Source: Citrobacter sp. MGH106 (GTDB lineage: Bacteria; Pseudomonadota; Gammaproteobacteria; Enterobacterales; Enterobacteriaceae). From it: DNA of 64,000 nt. This document shows positions 24,495 to 35,098 of the stretch, piece by piece (position 1 is the stretch's first letter; every line of letters begins with the position of its first letter). The DNA lies in contig NZ_KQ089822.1 in NCBI RefSeq assembly GCF_001037495.1, forward strand, positions 2,467,403 to 2,531,402. Reading direction: 5' to 3'. The notes beneath the pieces were generated by a model. It was given only the letters and a program-made list of their open reading frames with translations. It was not told the DNA's origin and searched no databases. The position numbers and the translations under genes are program-made.

Positions 24495-25802
24495 ATGAAA
24501 CGTGTTTCTCAAATGACCGCGCTGGCACTGGCTTTAGGGCTGGCTTGCGCTTCTTCCTGGGCTGCTGAAACCGCGCAGACGCTCACCTTCAACCAGTTAC
24601 AGCAAAAACAAGGCGCGGCAATCGATACCCGTCAGAGCGCTTATTATAACGGCTGGCCGCAATCGCTTAATGGCCCTTCTGGACATGAACCTTCCGCCCT
24701 GAATCTGTCTGCCGCATGGCTCGACAAGATGAATGATGAGCAACTCTCCGCCTGGGTTCATCAACATCAGTTAAAAACCGATGCCCCGGTTGCACTCTAT
24801 GGCAACGACACTGATATGCAGGCCGTCAAAAATCGCCTGCAAAAGGCCGGCTTTAGCCATATTTCAACGCTCAGCGATGCGCTGCAGGATCCAGCTCGCT
24901 TGCAACGCCTGCCGCACTTCGAACAACTGGTCTATCCGCAGTGGCTGCACGACCTTCAACAGGGTAAAGAGGTCACAGCTAAACCGGCTGGCGACTGGAA
25001 AGTGATCGAGGCCGCTTGGGGGGCGCCGAAACTCTATCTGCTCAGCCACATCCCGGGAGCCGGATACATTGATACTAACGAAGTCGAAAGCGAACCGCTG
25101 TGGAATAAAGTCTCGGACGCTCAGCTAAAAGCGATGCTGGCAAAACATGGAATTCGCCACGACACAACGGTCATTCTGTATGGCCGCGATGTTTACGCCG
25201 CAGCACGTGTCGCACAAATCATGCTGTACGCGGGTGTAAAAGACGTTCGCCTGCTCGACGGTGGCTGGCAAACCTGGTCCGATGCAGGATTACCGGTTGA
25301 ACGCGGTACTGCGCCAACGGTGAAACCAGAACCGAATTTCGGCGTAACGATCCCTGCCCAACCGCAGCTAATGCTGGATATGGAACAGGCGCGTGGCCTG
25401 CTGCACCGCCAGGACGCGTCGCTGGTCAGCATCCGCTCGTGGCCAGAGTTTGTCGGCACCACCAGCGGATACAGCTACATTAAGCCAAAAGGTGAGATTG
25501 CAGGCGCTCGTTGGGGCCACGCAGGGAGCGACTCCACGCATATGGAAGATTTCCATAACCCGGACGGCACCATGCGTAGCGCGGATGACATCGCCGCAAT
25601 GTGGAAGCAGTGGAATATCCTGCCGGATCAGCAGGTCTCTTTCTATTGCGGCACCGGCTGGCGCGCCTCTGAGACGTTTATGTATGCCCGCGCGATGGGC
25701 TGGAAAAACGTCTCCGTCTATGACGGCGGCTGGTACGAGTGGAGCAGCCATCCGAAAAACCCGGTCGCCAGCGGTGAACGCGGCCCGGAAAGCAGTCAGT
25801 AA
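24495..25802 (+). CDS. ynjE: Rhodanese-family sulfurtransferase YnjE
   Basis: Encodes 435 residues, same as E. coli. A signal peptide (MKRVSQMTALALALGLACASSWA) directs it to the periplasm. It has three rhodanese domains, and only the last carries the active cysteine, in FYCGTGWRA (about residue 385). E. coli YnjE has been linked to molybdopterin synthase sulfur transfer in vitro, which is at odds with its export. The start at 24495 is chosen by alignment and signal peptide. Confidence 0.94.
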   Translation: MKRVSQMTALALALGLACASSWAAETAQTLTFNQLQQKQGAAIDTRQSAYYNGWPQSLNGPSGHEPSALNLSAAWLDKMNDEQLSAWVHQHQLKTDAPVALYGNDTDMQAVKNRLQKAGFSHISTLSDALQDPARLQRLPHFEQLVYPQWLHDLQQGKEVTAKPAGDWKVIEAAWGAPKLYLLSHIPGAGYIDTNEVESEPLWNKVSDAQLKAMLAKHGIRHDTTVILYGRDVYAAARVAQIMLYAGVKDVRLLDGGWQTWSDAGLPVERGTAPTVKPEPNFGVTIPAQPQLMLDMEQARGLLHRQDASLVSIRSWPEFVGTTSGYSYIKPKGEIAGARWGHAGSDSTHMEDFHNPDGTMRSADDIAAMWKQWNILPDQQVSFYCGTGWRASETFMYARAMGWKNVSVYDGGWYEWSSHPKNPVASGERGPESSQ

Positions 25803-25809
25803 CCTCTCG

Positions 25810-26433
25810 CTAGCCCTGACGCTGAAGTGACTTCAGCGTCAGGTAGCCACTCCAGATCCGCGTAAAGGTTGTCATCCAGCACAGCGCGCCAAACACCCAG
25901 GCCATCACTGCAAAATATCCAGGGAAAAGGCAGCCCAGAACAAACAACATAATTGTCTCAGTGCCTTCGGTCAGTCCACCCAGATAATAAAATGATTTAT
26001 GTGCATAGCCAGGGTTATCAATCTGGTGTTTCGCTGCCAGTGCCGCAAAGGCCAGGAAACTGCTGCCGGTGCCAATAAAAGCAAATAGCAACCAGCCACC
26101 CGCCAGCGCATTTTGCTCCGGTGCCGCCAGAATAAAGCCAAACGGTACTAAGGCGTAAAACAGGAAGTCGAGCGCAATGTCGAGGAATCCCCCCGCATCG
26201 GTTAATCCTCTGCGACGCGCCAGCGCCCCATCCAGACCATCAAACAGACGATTGAGCACAATGGCCACCAGCGCGGCCAGATACCAGCCTGATGCCAGAA
26301 ATGGCAAAGCCAGTACGCCAATAGCGAAACCGACCAGCGTCAGGCCATCCGGCGTGATAGCGGGTGTATCAATAACCCGTACGCACTGGTGCAGAAGTGG
26401 TTTTAATCGCGGGTGAAGATGACGGTCAAGCAT
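25810..26433 (-). CDS. ynjF: CDP-alcohol phosphatidyltransferase YnjF
   Basis: Encodes 207 residues with about six membrane segments. The CDP-alcohol phosphotransferase signature is present as DGLDGALARRRG followed by GGFLDIALD, with the metal-binding aspartates. It should join a CDP-linked lipid to an alcohol, but the substrate is unknown. Convergent with ynjE, eight bases apart. Confidence 0.93.
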   Translation of the reverse strand: MLDRHLHPRLKPLLHQCVRVIDTPAITPDGLTLVGFAIGVLALPFLASGWYLAALVAIVLNRLFDGLDGALARRRGLTDAGGFLDIALDFLFYALVPFGFILAAPEQNALAGGWLLFAFIGTGSSFLAFAALAAKHQIDNPGYAHKSFYYLGGLTEGTETIMLFVLGCLFPGYFAVMAWVFGALCWMTTFTRIWSGYLTLKSLQRQG

Positions 26434-26995
26434 GCGGGTGTCCTTTCAAATTGTCGCATAATCCTTGTGAGGGTATATCCAGCGCGGCATTGAAGCGCGC
26501 CGAGAGATTTTGAAAGGCGATTAGCGCAGTCATTTCGGTAATCGTGTCGTCGGTAAAATACTGCTTCATTTGCGCCTTCAGTCCATCATCAATCTGTGGC
26601 GGCGTGGCGGTAACCGCATCCGCATAGGCCAGTGCCACACGCTCTTCTTCGCTGAACAGCGTTGACGCTTGCCAGTCTGCGACCTGCAACACTTTATCCA
26701 GGGCGCCACAACGTTCGGCGAGACGTAAACTGTTGGCATCAATGCAAAAAGCGCAGTGGCACGCCTGAGAAACCCGTGTCATCAATAGCGCCCGCATCAC
26801 CGGCGTTAATCGCGAGCGTTTTCGCTCCAGAAATCCGACAAACAACGCTACCAACCAGAACAGAAACGGCACCCGCCCCCACCATCGCGTGGGATGTAAT
26901 ACATCGCCATAGTGTTTTTTCTGTGTGGCCACAAGCGGTTTTAAACTGGAAGGGATACGCGTTAACGGCTTTACCCACGACTGAGGATCGTTCAA
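26426..26995 (-). CDS. ynjA: AhpD-like carboxymuconolactone decarboxylase family protein YnjA
   Basis: Encodes 189 residues resembling E. coli YnjA. The redox CxxC motif is in CHCAFCIDANSLRLAE (about residues 80-85), as in AhpD-type alkylhydroperoxidase reductants. In E. coli ynjA stands before ynjB; here it lies after ynjF on the minus strand and overlaps the ynjF start by eight bases, so the two are likely co-transcribed. Function unproven. Confidence 0.88.
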   Translation of the reverse strand: MNDPQSWVKPLTRIPSSLKPLVATQKKHYGDVLHPTRWWGRVPFLFWLVALFVGFLERKRSRLTPVMRALLMTRVSQACHCAFCIDANSLRLAERCGALDKVLQVADWQASTLFSEEERVALAYADAVTATPPQIDDGLKAQMKQYFTDDTITEMTALIAFQNLSARFNAALDIPSQGLCDNLKGHPHA

Positions 26996-27074
26996 CGGTG
27001 ACTCCTGAATACTTCAGATAAAACAAAGATAGCGATAGTATGTCATCTTCTGATGTTGAATCTTGATGAATATG

Positions 27075-27488
27075 ATGAAAACCCTCGACGTTGTCGCCGC
27101 TATTATTGAACATGATGGCAATATTTTACTCGCTCAACGCCCGGAGCATGCCGACCAATCAGGAATGTGGGAGTTTGCCGGCGGTAAGGTTGAGCCAGGA
27201 GAAAGCCAACCGCAGGCGCTGATTCGTGAACTGCGGGAGGAGCTGGGTATCGAGGCAGTCATTGGGCAATACGTTGCCAGCCATCAGCGCCAAGTATCAG
27301 GCCGATTGATACATCTGCATGCCTGGCATGTTCCTGCTTATCAGGGCGAACTGAAGGCTCATGAGCATCAGGATTTGGTCTGGTGTACGCCAGAGGACGC
27401 GCTGCGTTATCCGCTGGCGCCTGCTGACATTCCGTTGTTGGAGGCGTTTATCCTTTTACGCGACGCCAGACAAGCGGATTCGTGCTGA
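27075..27488 (+). CDS. nudG: CTP/pyrimidine pyrophosphohydrolase NudG (Nudix)
   Basis: Encodes 137 residues. The Nudix box GGKVEPGESQPQALIRELREELG is complete. E. coli NudG hydrolyses CTP, dCTP and oxidised forms such as 5-hydroxy-dCTP and 2-hydroxy-dATP, sanitising the nucleotide pool. Three close in-frame ATGs (27066, 27072, 27075) exist with no strong ribosome site; the last one aligns best with E. coli. Its 3' end overlaps ynjH by 41 bases. Confidence 0.92.
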   Translation: MKTLDVVAAIIEHDGNILLAQRPEHADQSGMWEFAGGKVEPGESQPQALIRELREELGIEAVIGQYVASHQRQVSGRLIHLHAWHVPAYQGELKAHEHQDLVWCTPEDALRYPLAPADIPLLEAFILLRDARQADSC

Positions 27489-27723
27489 TGGTTTTCTCGT
27501 CGCGCTGACACTGTAACAGTACACCATCGGCTTTTATCACCGCCCCTTCTGAGTAATTCTGATCCTGATAAATACAGCACTGATTACAGGGTTGTGCACG
27601 TTGTCCGCTGGAGCTAAACACCTCTGGCGGAACATTCACTTGCACATCCGGACGATATAACTGATTTGCCAGTGTCGCGCTGGATAACATCACCAGCACT
27701 CCAGCCATAATAAGACGGCGCAT
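27448..27723 (-). CDS. ynjH: YnjH, DUF1496 periplasmic protein
   Basis: Encodes 91 residues with an N-terminal signal peptide (cut after about residue 20, ATLA-NQLYRP). The mature part contains several cysteines (PCNQCCIYQDQNYSEG), suggesting disulfides in the periplasm. Matches E. coli YnjH. Function unknown. Confidence 0.9.
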   Translation of the reverse strand: MRRLIMAGVLVMLSSATLANQLYRPDVQVNVPPEVFSSSGQRAQPCNQCCIYQDQNYSEGAVIKADGVLLQCQRDEKTISTNPLVWRRVKG

Positions 27724-27960
27724 ACTCTTTCCTTTTAAACTGACATCAATGCTCAGTATAACGGTAGATACCGGCAGAAACTTTAGTCCCTTCCATCATC
27801 GTTTTTGGTTATGACCCACGTCGCAATATTAATTTCCTTAGCGGGGTTAATTTTTTCTTGCGTTTCGTCACATGGCTGATGGTATAGTCAAAAACTGCAA
27901 AACACTTAACACAAATATCAAAAATATAACCATATCAATACATAAGAGGTTTTTATATCT

Positions 27961-29304
27961 ATGGATCAGACACGTTCTCTGGAGTCATTTCTCAACCATG
28001 TACAAAAGCGCGACCCGAATCAAACGGAGTTCGCGCAAGCCGTTCGTGAAGTAATGACCACGCTGTGGCCATTTCTTGAACAAAACCCGCGCTATCGTCA
28101 AATGTCATTGCTGGAACGTCTGGTTGAGCCTGAGCGCGTGATTCAGTTCCGCGTAGTCTGGCTTGACGATCGGAATCAGGTACAGGTAAACCGTGCGTGG
28201 CGCGTGCAGTTTAGTTCTGCAATTGGTCCTTACAAAGGCGGCATGCGTTTCCATCCGTCGGTAAACCTGTCGATCCTGAAATTCCTCGGCTTCGAGCAGA
28301 CCTTTAAAAACGCCCTCACCACGCTGCCGATGGGCGGTGGTAAAGGCGGGAGCGATTTCGATCCAAAAGGCAAAAGTGAAGGCGAAGTGATGCGTTTTTG
28401 CCAGGCACTGATGACCGAGCTGTTCCGCCACTTAGGGCCAGATACCGACGTGCCTGCGGGCGATATAGGCGTAGGCGGTCGTGAAGTTGGCTTTATGGCC
28501 GGGATGATGAAAAAACTGTCCAACAACAGCGCCTGCGTCTTTACCGGTAAAGGTCTCTCCTTTGGCGGCAGCCTGATCCGCCCGGAAGCGACCGGTTACG
28601 GTCTGGTGTACTTTACCGAAGCCATGCTTAAACGTCATGGCCTGGGTTTTGAAGGCATGCGTGTCGCCGTCTCGGGTTCCGGTAACGTGGCGCAATTCGC
28701 CATTGAAAAAGCGATGGAGTTCGGGGCTCGAGTGGTTACTGCCTCTGACTCCAGCGGCACCGTGGTAGACGAAAGCGGCTTCACCAAAGAAAAACTGGCA
28801 CGTCTGTGCGCGATCAAAGACAGTCGTGACGGACGCGTGGCGGATTACGCCCGTGAATTTGGTCTGACTTATCTGGAAGGCAAGCAGCCGTGGTCTGTGC
28901 CGGTAGATATCGCTCTGCCGTGCGCCACACAGAACGAACTTGATGTCGACGCCGCTCGCGTGCTGATCGCTAACGGTGTGAAAGCCGTCGCTGAGGGCGC
29001 AAATATGCCGACCACCATCGAAGCAACCGATCTGTTCCTCGAATCGGGCGTATTATTTGCACCGGGTAAAGCGGCCAACGCTGGCGGTGTGGCGACGTCA
29101 GGTCTGGAAATGGCGCAGAACGCTGCGCGTCTTGGCTGGAAAGCAGAGAAAGTTGATGCGCGCCTGCACCACATCATGCTGGATATTCACCATGCCTGCG
29201 TCGAGTACGGTGGCGAGAGCAAACAGACCAACTACGTGCGCGGTGCCAACATCGCGGGCTTTGTGAAAGTTGCCGACGCGATGTTGGGTCAGGGTGTTAT
29301 CTGA
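27961..29304 (+). CDS. gdhA: NADP-specific glutamate dehydrogenase GdhA
   Basis: Encodes 447 residues, as in E. coli. It forms glutamate from 2-oxoglutarate and ammonia with NADPH, the high-ammonia assimilation route. The substrate loop PMGGGKGGSDFDPKGKS and the NADP-binding SGSGNVAQFAIEKA are present. AAGAGG precedes the ATG. The 237-base upstream gap should hold the promoter; I did not resolve it. The transcript ends in a terminator that lies within the convergent topB. Confidence 0.98.
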   Translation: MDQTRSLESFLNHVQKRDPNQTEFAQAVREVMTTLWPFLEQNPRYRQMSLLERLVEPERVIQFRVVWLDDRNQVQVNRAWRVQFSSAIGPYKGGMRFHPSVNLSILKFLGFEQTFKNALTTLPMGGGKGGSDFDPKGKSEGEVMRFCQALMTELFRHLGPDTDVPAGDIGVGGREVGFMAGMMKKLSNNSACVFTGKGLSFGGSLIRPEATGYGLVYFTEAMLKRHGLGFEGMRVAVSGSGNVAQFAIEKAMEFGARVVTASDSSGTVVDESGFTKEKLARLCAIKDSRDGRVADYAREFGLTYLEGKQPWSVPVDIALPCATQNELDVDAARVLIANGVKAVAEGANMPTTIEATDLFLESGVLFAPGKAANAGGVATSGLEMAQNAARLGWKAEKVDARLHHIMLDIHHACVEYGGESKQTNYVRGANIAGFVKVADAMLGQGVI

Positions 29305-29343
29305 TCTTGCCCCTTCTGCCTGATGATGCTGAGCTCATCAGGC

Positions 29344-31293
29344 TTACGCAGTATCTCCGCCCGCCTCAACTGATGGCGGGCTTTTTTTCGCCGAGCGTTT
29401 GCGCGGCGCACTCTTTTTCTTCTCACCACCACCCGGAGCGGTAATCCCGCGGAACTGGCGCACCGGCGTACGTTTAGCCTGATCGATAAGCTGATACAAC
29501 GTCCCTACCAGCGGCTGCATAAAATCCTGATAACGACACTGTTTTTCACTGATTTGTGTCAGAATCGACTCCCAGTGCGCGGTCATATCCGGGCGCGTCG
29601 CCATTTCAGGAAGCGAATGGAACAGCGCTTTTCCGGCGTCCGTTGAGTGTATATAACGGCCCTTTTTCACCAAAAATCCGCGCTTAAACAGCAGTTCGAT
29701 AATCCCGGCGCGCGTGGCTTCCGTTCCTAAACCGTCGGTTGCACGAAGGATCTTTTTCAGATCTTTATCCTGCACAAACCGCGCAATCCCGGTCATCGCC
29801 GACAGCAACGTAGCATCGGTAAAGTGGCGCGGCGGCTGGGTTTGGCGTTCAACGACTTCGCCTTTTTCGCACAGCAACTCATCATCTTTTGCCACTACCG
29901 GCAGCGGCGTGCCATCGTTGTCTTCATCGCGTTCTTTGTTGCCGAGCAACGTACGCCATCCTGCTTCGGCGAGGAAACGCGCTTTGGCAACAAATTTCCC
30001 TTTCGCGATGTCCAGTTCAATGACGCACTTACGGAATACTGCATCTGCGCAGAACTGCATCAGATACTGACGCGCAATCAGGTTATACACCTTCGCTTCG
30101 TTGTCATTCAGATTGATGGATGAACTGCGCGCTGTGGGAATAATGGCGTGGTGCGCATCCACCTTTTTATCGTCCCAGCAGCGATTACGCGTATCGGGGT
30201 TGACCGCTGGCTGCGGTAACAAATCCGGCGCATGAACGCTGATAGCGTTCATTACCGCATGACGTCCGGCAAAGTGCTCTTCCGGCAGATAGCGGCTATC
30301 GGAACGTGGATAGGTAATCAGCTTGTGGGTTTCGTACAGTTTCTGGCAGATATCCAGCACATTTTGCGCACTTAAACCGAAGCGTTTAGCCGCTTCAATC
30401 TGCAACGCCGATAACGAAAACGGCAACGGTGCGGATTCTGATTCCCGTTTATCGTTATAGCTGGTGACAATTGCAGGCTGGCCGTTGATACGATTTACCA
30501 CGTGTTCTGCCAGCGTGCGGTGAAGCAAACGTCCTTCTTCATCCTGATACGGCTCACACGCTTCGCTGGGTTGCCAGATAGCGGTGAACCGCTCATCGGC
30601 AGGCGTCACGATATGTGCTTTCACTTCAAAGAAATCTTTTGCGACGAAGTTTTCAATCTCTTCATCACGGCGAACCACCAGTCCGAGAACCGGTGTTTGT
30701 ACGCGACCAACGGAGAGCACCCCCTGATAGCCCGCGTTACGCCCAAGAATGGTGTAGGCTCGCGTCATATTGATGCCATACAGCCAGTCCGCACGCGCAC
30801 GCGCCAGCGCCGACACGCATAGCGGGATAAACTCACTGTTAGCGCGCAGGCGGGAAATCGCCCGCTCTACCGCCTGTGGGTTAAGATCGTTGATCAGGCA
30901 ACGTTGTACCTGCTGACGTTTCTCTGGGGCGAGTTGCAGGTAATCAAGCACTTCATCCACCAGCAGTTGCCCTTCACGATCGGGGTCTCCCGCGTGAATA
31001 ACTTCACTTGCTTCATGTAAAAAGCGCTTAATCACGTTGAGCTGTTTGGTCACCGAGGGACGCGGCTGTAGCTGCCACTTTTCCGGGACAATCGGCAAGT
31101 CGACCAGACTCCAGCGAGCATAGCGACTGTCATAGGCATCTGGCTGCGCCTGTTCAAGCAGATGGCCGATGCACCAGGTCACCACTTGCCCATTTCCGCA
31201 TTCAATAAAACCATCACCTTTGCGATGCGGTTTAGGTAGCACATCCGCAATCGCGCGAGCCAGACTCGGTTTTTCGGCAATAAACAACCGCAT
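29344..31293 (-). CDS. topB: DNA topoisomerase III TopB
   Basis: Encodes 649 residues (E. coli 653). A type IA topoisomerase that decatenates and resolves DNA with RecQ. The Toprim domain shows [11 protein letters not shown] and DPDREG; the active Tyr is in [11 protein letters not shown] (residue 328 by alignment). The tail is lysine/arginine-rich. The ATG at 31293 is four bases after the selD stop and aligns with E. coli; a longer reading to 31365 would overlap selD. Confidence 0.97.
   Translation of the reverse strand: MRLFIAEKPSLARAIADVLPKPHRKGDGFIECGNGQVVTWCIGHLLEQAQPDAYDSRYARWSLVDLPIVPEKWQLQPRPSVTKQLNVIKRFLHEASEVIHAGDPDREGQLLVDEVLDYLQLAPEKRQQVQRCLINDLNPQAVERAISRLRANSEFIPLCVSALARARADWLYGINMTRAYTILGRNAGYQGVLSVGRVQTPVLGLVVRRDEEIENFVAKDFFEVKAHIVTPADERFTAIWQPSEACEPYQDEEGRLLHRTLAEHVVNRINGQPAIVTSYNDKRESESAPLPFSLSALQIEAAKRFGLSAQNVLDICQKLYETHKLITYPRSDSRYLPEEHFAGRHAVMNAISVHAPDLLPQPAVNPDTRNRCWDDKKVDAHHAIIPTARSSSINLNDNEAKVYNLIARQYLMQFCADAVFRKCVIELDIAKGKFVAKARFLAEAGWRTLLGNKERDEDNDGTPLPVVAKDDELLCEKGEVVERQTQPPRHFTDATLLSAMTGIARFVQDKDLKKILRATDGLGTEATRAGIIELLFKRGFLVKKGRYIHSTDAGKALFHSLPEMATRPDMTAHWESILTQISEKQCRYQDFMQPLVGTLYQLIDQAKRTPVRQFRGITAPGGGEKKKSAPRKRSAKKSPPSVEAGGDTA
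29359..29388 (+). terminator. gdhA terminator, embedded in the 3' coding end of topB
   Basis: GCCCGCC (29359-29365), 9-base loop, GGCGGGC (29375-29381), then seven T (29382-29388). These same bases encode residues of the TopB tail ([11 protein letters not shown]) on the other strand. A REP-like CTGATG/CATCAG repeat lies just before it. Confidence 0.9.
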
Positions 31294-31297
31294 CAAG

Positions 31298-32341
31298 TTA
31301 ACGGATCTCAACCATGGCGCGACCGCCACGAGCTTCCACCAGTTCACCAATCGCAGTGAGTTCAATACCGAACTGCGCAGCCGCCGCCTTGACTTCGGCT
31401 TCGGCCTCCGGCGTTACCGCCAGCAACAAACCACCCGAAGTTTGCGGATCGCACAACAGGTCACGTACCGACTTCGGCATTTCGCCCATCAAATGCCCAT
31501 AGCTGGCATAATTACGTTGCGTACCACCCGGTACTGCGCCCTGCGCAATATATTCTTCAACGCCAGGGAGTTTTGGAATGTCCTGATAAACGATCTGCGC
31601 CTGGATACCCGCGCCCTGACACATCTCACTCAGATGTCCCAGCAGACCAAAACCGGTCACGTCGGTCATGGCTTTCACGCCCTCAATATCCGCAAACGCT
31701 GCACCCGCGACGTTCATGCGACACATCACTTCCGTTGCCAGCCCAATATGTTCAGGCTTGAGCAGCGATTTTTTCTCTGCGGTAGTCAGCACACCAATTC
31801 CCAAAGGCTTGGTGAGGAACAGTTTGCATCCCGCCTCGGCGGTGCTGTTTTTCTTCACGCGTTCGGTAGGAACGACGCCTGTAACCGCAAGACCAAAAAT
31901 CGGCTCCGGAGCATCAATAGAGTGACCGCCCGCCAGGGCAATACCCGCCTGACGACAGGCGAAGCGTCCGCCTTCGGTGACTTCACGGGCAATTTCCGGT
32001 GCCAGCTTATCGAGAGGCCAGCCCAGAATAGCGATTGCCATAATCGGTTTGCCGCCCATCGCGAAGATATCGCTGATAGCGTTGGTCGCAGCGATACGGC
32101 CAAAATCAAACGGATTATCGACAATCGGCATAAAGAAATCGGTGGTACTGATAACGCTGGTGCCATTTCCCAGATCGTACACTGCCGCATCATCGCGGGT
32201 TTCATTACCCACGAGTAAGTTCGGATCGACGAACTTCGCCTGCTCACTGTGCAGGATGGTTTCCAGCACTTTGGGGGAAATTTTACAACCGCAACCGGCT
32301 CCGTGGCTGTATTGCGTTAAACGAATAGCTTGCTCGCTCAT
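31298..32341 (-). CDS. selD: Selenide, water dikinase SelD
   Basis: Encodes 347 residues. SelD makes monoselenophosphate from selenide and ATP, the selenium donor for Sec-tRNA and selenouridine. The reactive Cys17, Cys19 and Lys20 are in GAGCGCKIS, and [19 protein letters not shown] is the ATP/metal region. E. coli SelD likewise has Cys rather than Sec. The ATG at 32341 lies six bases after AGGAG, better than the ATG two codons upstream. Likely operon ydjA-selD-topB. Confidence 0.97.
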   Translation of the reverse strand: MSEQAIRLTQYSHGAGCGCKISPKVLETILHSEQAKFVDPNLLVGNETRDDAAVYDLGNGTSVISTTDFFMPIVDNPFDFGRIAATNAISDIFAMGGKPIMAIAILGWPLDKLAPEIAREVTEGGRFACRQAGIALAGGHSIDAPEPIFGLAVTGVVPTERVKKNSTAEAGCKLFLTKPLGIGVLTTAEKKSLLKPEHIGLATEVMCRMNVAGAAFADIEGVKAMTDVTGFGLLGHLSEMCQGAGIQAQIVYQDIPKLPGVEEYIAQGAVPGGTQRNYASYGHLMGEMPKSVRDLLCDPQTSGGLLLAVTPEAEAEVKAAAAQFGIELTAIGELVEARGGRAMVEIR

Positions 32342-32457
32342 GGACATCTCCTGTCATTGCAATCCGGATATGGTAGCGCTCATTCCATGATGTGGTAAGA
32401 GTGACTGTCTGAATTAGGGTGTCTTTGCTCATAATCCAGACAGTTTTGCTGTTGATA

Positions 32458-33009
32458 TCAGAAATAACGGACGAATGAGGTCGGATCGGCAAGGCTAATC
32501 GAGGTGGAAGCTTTTAGCTGCGGTGTACCCAGATAGAGGAAACCAACAATTTTATCCTGTGGTCGACAGTCAAAAGCCTCACGCACTTCCGCGCTTTCCG
32601 TTAAGGCACCGCTACGCCAGATCCCGCCAAAGCCTTGTGCAATCGCCGCCATCTGCATAGCCATTACCGCACAACCGGCTGACATTTCCTGCTCCCAGAG
32701 AGGAACCTTGCCGTTTTCTTCGCATTTTGCCACTACTGCAATAATTAGCGGTGCACGAAACGGCGCGCTACGCGCTTTTTCTACCGCTTTTTCGTCACCC
32801 TGTGCGGCAATCGCACCTTTTTCCAGCGCAACGCTAAAACGCTCGCGACCATCGCCTTCTATCACAAAAAAACGCCATGGCTGCAAAGATTTGTGGTCAG
32901 GCGCACGCATCCCCGCCCGCAGAATGTTTTGTAACTGCTCCCCCGTCGGGGCCGGTTCGACAAGGCGAGAAGCGCTACGACGAGTTAAAAGTAATTCGAG
33001 TGCATCCAT
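32458..33009 (-). CDS. ydjA: Nitroreductase-family oxidoreductase YdjA
   Basis: Encodes 183 residues of the FMN-binding nitroreductase family. The FMN site residues are in [14 protein letters not shown] and [18 protein letters not shown]. It is a minimal-size member; E. coli YdjA binds FMN but its natural substrate is unknown. Precedes selD in the same direction by about 116 bases. Confidence 0.94.
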   Translation of the reverse strand: MDALELLLTRRSASRLVEPAPTGEQLQNILRAGMRAPDHKSLQPWRFFVIEGDGRERFSVALEKGAIAAQGDEKAVEKARSAPFRAPLIIAVVAKCEENGKVPLWEQEMSAGCAVMAMQMAAIAQGFGGIWRSGALTESAEVREAFDCRPQDKIVGFLYLGTPQLKASTSISLADPTSFVRYF

Positions 33010-33184
33010 TTGCTTAACTCCAACAATGAAATTTGTTCACAAAATTAACACGTGAGTGGATTTTGTTACAGCACAGGCGGTGATTCCTGCTGACAAGTGC
33101 CTGTCGGGTCATTACGATAGCCACATCTTAACGCCTTTCTCCCATCTAACGGGGAGGCGTGTTGTTAATCTGTAGGGAGAATAC

Positions 33185-35041
33185 ATGCGAACCCTGTGGC
33201 GATTCATTGCCGGATTTTTTAAATGGACGTGGCGATTACTGAATTTCGTCCGTGAATTTGTGCTTAACCTGTTCTTTATCTTTCTGGTGCTGGTTGGCGT
33301 CGGTATCTGGATGCAGGTCAGTAGCACTAATACCAGCGAACAGGCCGGACGTGGCGCATTGCTGCTCGATATCTCAGGGGTGATTGTCGACAAGCCCTCA
33401 AGTACCAGTCGCTTAAGCGTCATTGGTCGCCAGCTGTTTGGCGCCAGCTCGGATCGTCTACAGGAAAACTCTCTGTTCGACATCGTGAATACCATTCGCC
33501 AGGCGAAAGATGACCGCAACATTACCGGCATCGTAATGGATTTGAAAAACTTTGCCGGGGCCGATCAGCCTTCCATGCAGTACATCGGTAAAGCGCTGCG
33601 TGAATTCCGCGACAGCGGGAAACCCGTTTTTGCCATCGGCGATAACTTCAGCCAGGGTCAGTATTACCTCGCCAGTTTTGCCAACAAAATTTGGCTCTCC
33701 CCACAAGGTTCGGTTGACTTGCACGGCTTTGCTACCAATGGCCTGTATTACAAGTCACTGCTGGATAAGCTGAAAGTCTCCACCCACGTATTCCGTGTCG
33801 GGACCTATAAATCCGCCGTTGAGCCGTTTATTCGTGACGATATGTCCCCGGCCGCACGTGAAGCCGACAGCCGCTGGATTGGCGAGTTATGGCAAAACTA
33901 TCTCGACACCGTTGCGGCCAATCGCCAGATCCCGGCCCAGCAGGTGTTCCCGGGCGCGCAGGCGATGCTGGACGGTCTGACGAAAGTGGATGGCGATACC
34001 GCGAAGTATGCCCTCGATAACAAACTTGTCGACGCCCTCGCCTCCAGCGCTGAAGTCGAAAAACTGCTGACTAAACAGTTTGGCTGGAGCAAAGCGGACA
34101 AAAATTACCGCGCCGTCAGCTATTACGATTACTCGCTGAAAACCCCGGCTGAGACCGGCGACAGCATAGGCGTGGTCTTCGCCAATGGCGCAATTATGGA
34201 CGGGGAAGAAACACCAGGGAACGTAGGCGGTGACACTACTGCCGCACAGATCCGTGAAGCACGCCTCGATCCAAAAGTGAAAGCGATTGTTCTGCGCGTT
34301 AACAGTCCTGGCGGTAGCGTCAGCGCCTCTGAAGTGATTCGCTCTGAACTGGCTGCAGCTAAGGCTGCGGGTAAACCGGTGGTCGTTTCTATGGGCGGTA
34401 TGGCGGCTTCAGGGGGTTACTGGATCTCCACACCGGCAAGCTACATTGTGGCAAACCCCAGTACTCTGACTGGTTCAATCGGTATTTTTGGCGTTATCAA
34501 CACCGTTGAAAACAGCCTGGATTCCATTGGCATCCATACTGATGGCGTTTCAACCTCGCCGCTGGCTGATATTTCTATCACCAAAGCGTTACCGCCAGAA
34601 GTCCAGCAGATGATGCAACTGAGCATTGAGAATGGCTATAAGCGCTTTATCACGCTGGTTGCGGATGCACGTAAGACTACGCCAGAGCAGATTGATAAGA
34701 TTGCTCAGGGCCACGTCTGGACCGGTCAGGATGCGAAAGCTAACGGTCTGGTGGACAGTCTGGGCGACTTTGACGATGCGGTGACAAAAGCGGCAGAGCT
34801 TGCCAAACTGAAACAATGGCACATTGAGTATTATCAGGACGAACCGACATTCGTCGATATGGTTATGGACAGTATGTCGGGTTCAGTTCGCGCCATACTG
34901 CCACAAGCCATCCAGGCAATGCTTCCGGCACCGCTGGCCTCTGCTGCCAGTGCGGTAAAAGCCGAAGGCGATAAGCTGGCGGCGTTTAACGATCCGCAGA
35001 ACCGTTATGCGTTTTGTCTGACCTGCGCCAACGTTCGCTAA
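33185..35041 (+). CDS. sppA: Signal peptide peptidase SppA (protease IV)
   Basis: Encodes 618 residues, as in E. coli. One N-terminal membrane helix (about residues 28-48) anchors it, with the rest in the periplasm; it forms a tetrameric Ser/Lys protease that degrades released signal peptides. The catalytic Lys is in [11 protein letters not shown] (about 209) and Ser in [11 protein letters not shown] (about 409). A terminator follows the stop by six bases. Confidence 0.97.
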   Translation: MRTLWRFIAGFFKWTWRLLNFVREFVLNLFFIFLVLVGVGIWMQVSSTNTSEQAGRGALLLDISGVIVDKPSSTSRLSVIGRQLFGASSDRLQENSLFDIVNTIRQAKDDRNITGIVMDLKNFAGADQPSMQYIGKALREFRDSGKPVFAIGDNFSQGQYYLASFANKIWLSPQGSVDLHGFATNGLYYKSLLDKLKVSTHVFRVGTYKSAVEPFIRDDMSPAAREADSRWIGELWQNYLDTVAANRQIPAQQVFPGAQAMLDGLTKVDGDTAKYALDNKLVDALASSAEVEKLLTKQFGWSKADKNYRAVSYYDYSLKTPAETGDSIGVVFANGAIMDGEETPGNVGGDTTAAQIREARLDPKVKAIVLRVNSPGGSVSASEVIRSELAAAKAAGKPVVVSMGGMAASGGYWISTPASYIVANPSTLTGSIGIFGVINTVENSLDSIGIHTDGVSTSPLADISITKALPPEVQQMMQLSIENGYKRFITLVADARKTTPEQIDKIAQGHVWTGQDAKANGLVDSLGDFDDAVTKAAELAKLKQWHIEYYQDEPTFVDMVMDSMSGSVRAILPQAIQAMLPAPLASAASAVKAEGDKLAAFNDPQNRYAFCLTCANVR

Positions 35042-35047
35042 CTCTTG

Positions 35048-35077
35048 ACCCCTCTTCGGGATGAAGAGGGGTTTTTC
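35048..35077 (+). terminator. Terminator between sppA and ansA
   Basis: CCCCTCTTC (35049-35057), 5-base loop, GAAGAGGGG (35063-35071), then five T. It sits only 22 bases before the ansA start, so ansA either has a start point inside this region or depends on read-through. Confidence 0.88.
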
Positions 35078-35098
35078 TTTGAGACAGAAGAAAAAGTC

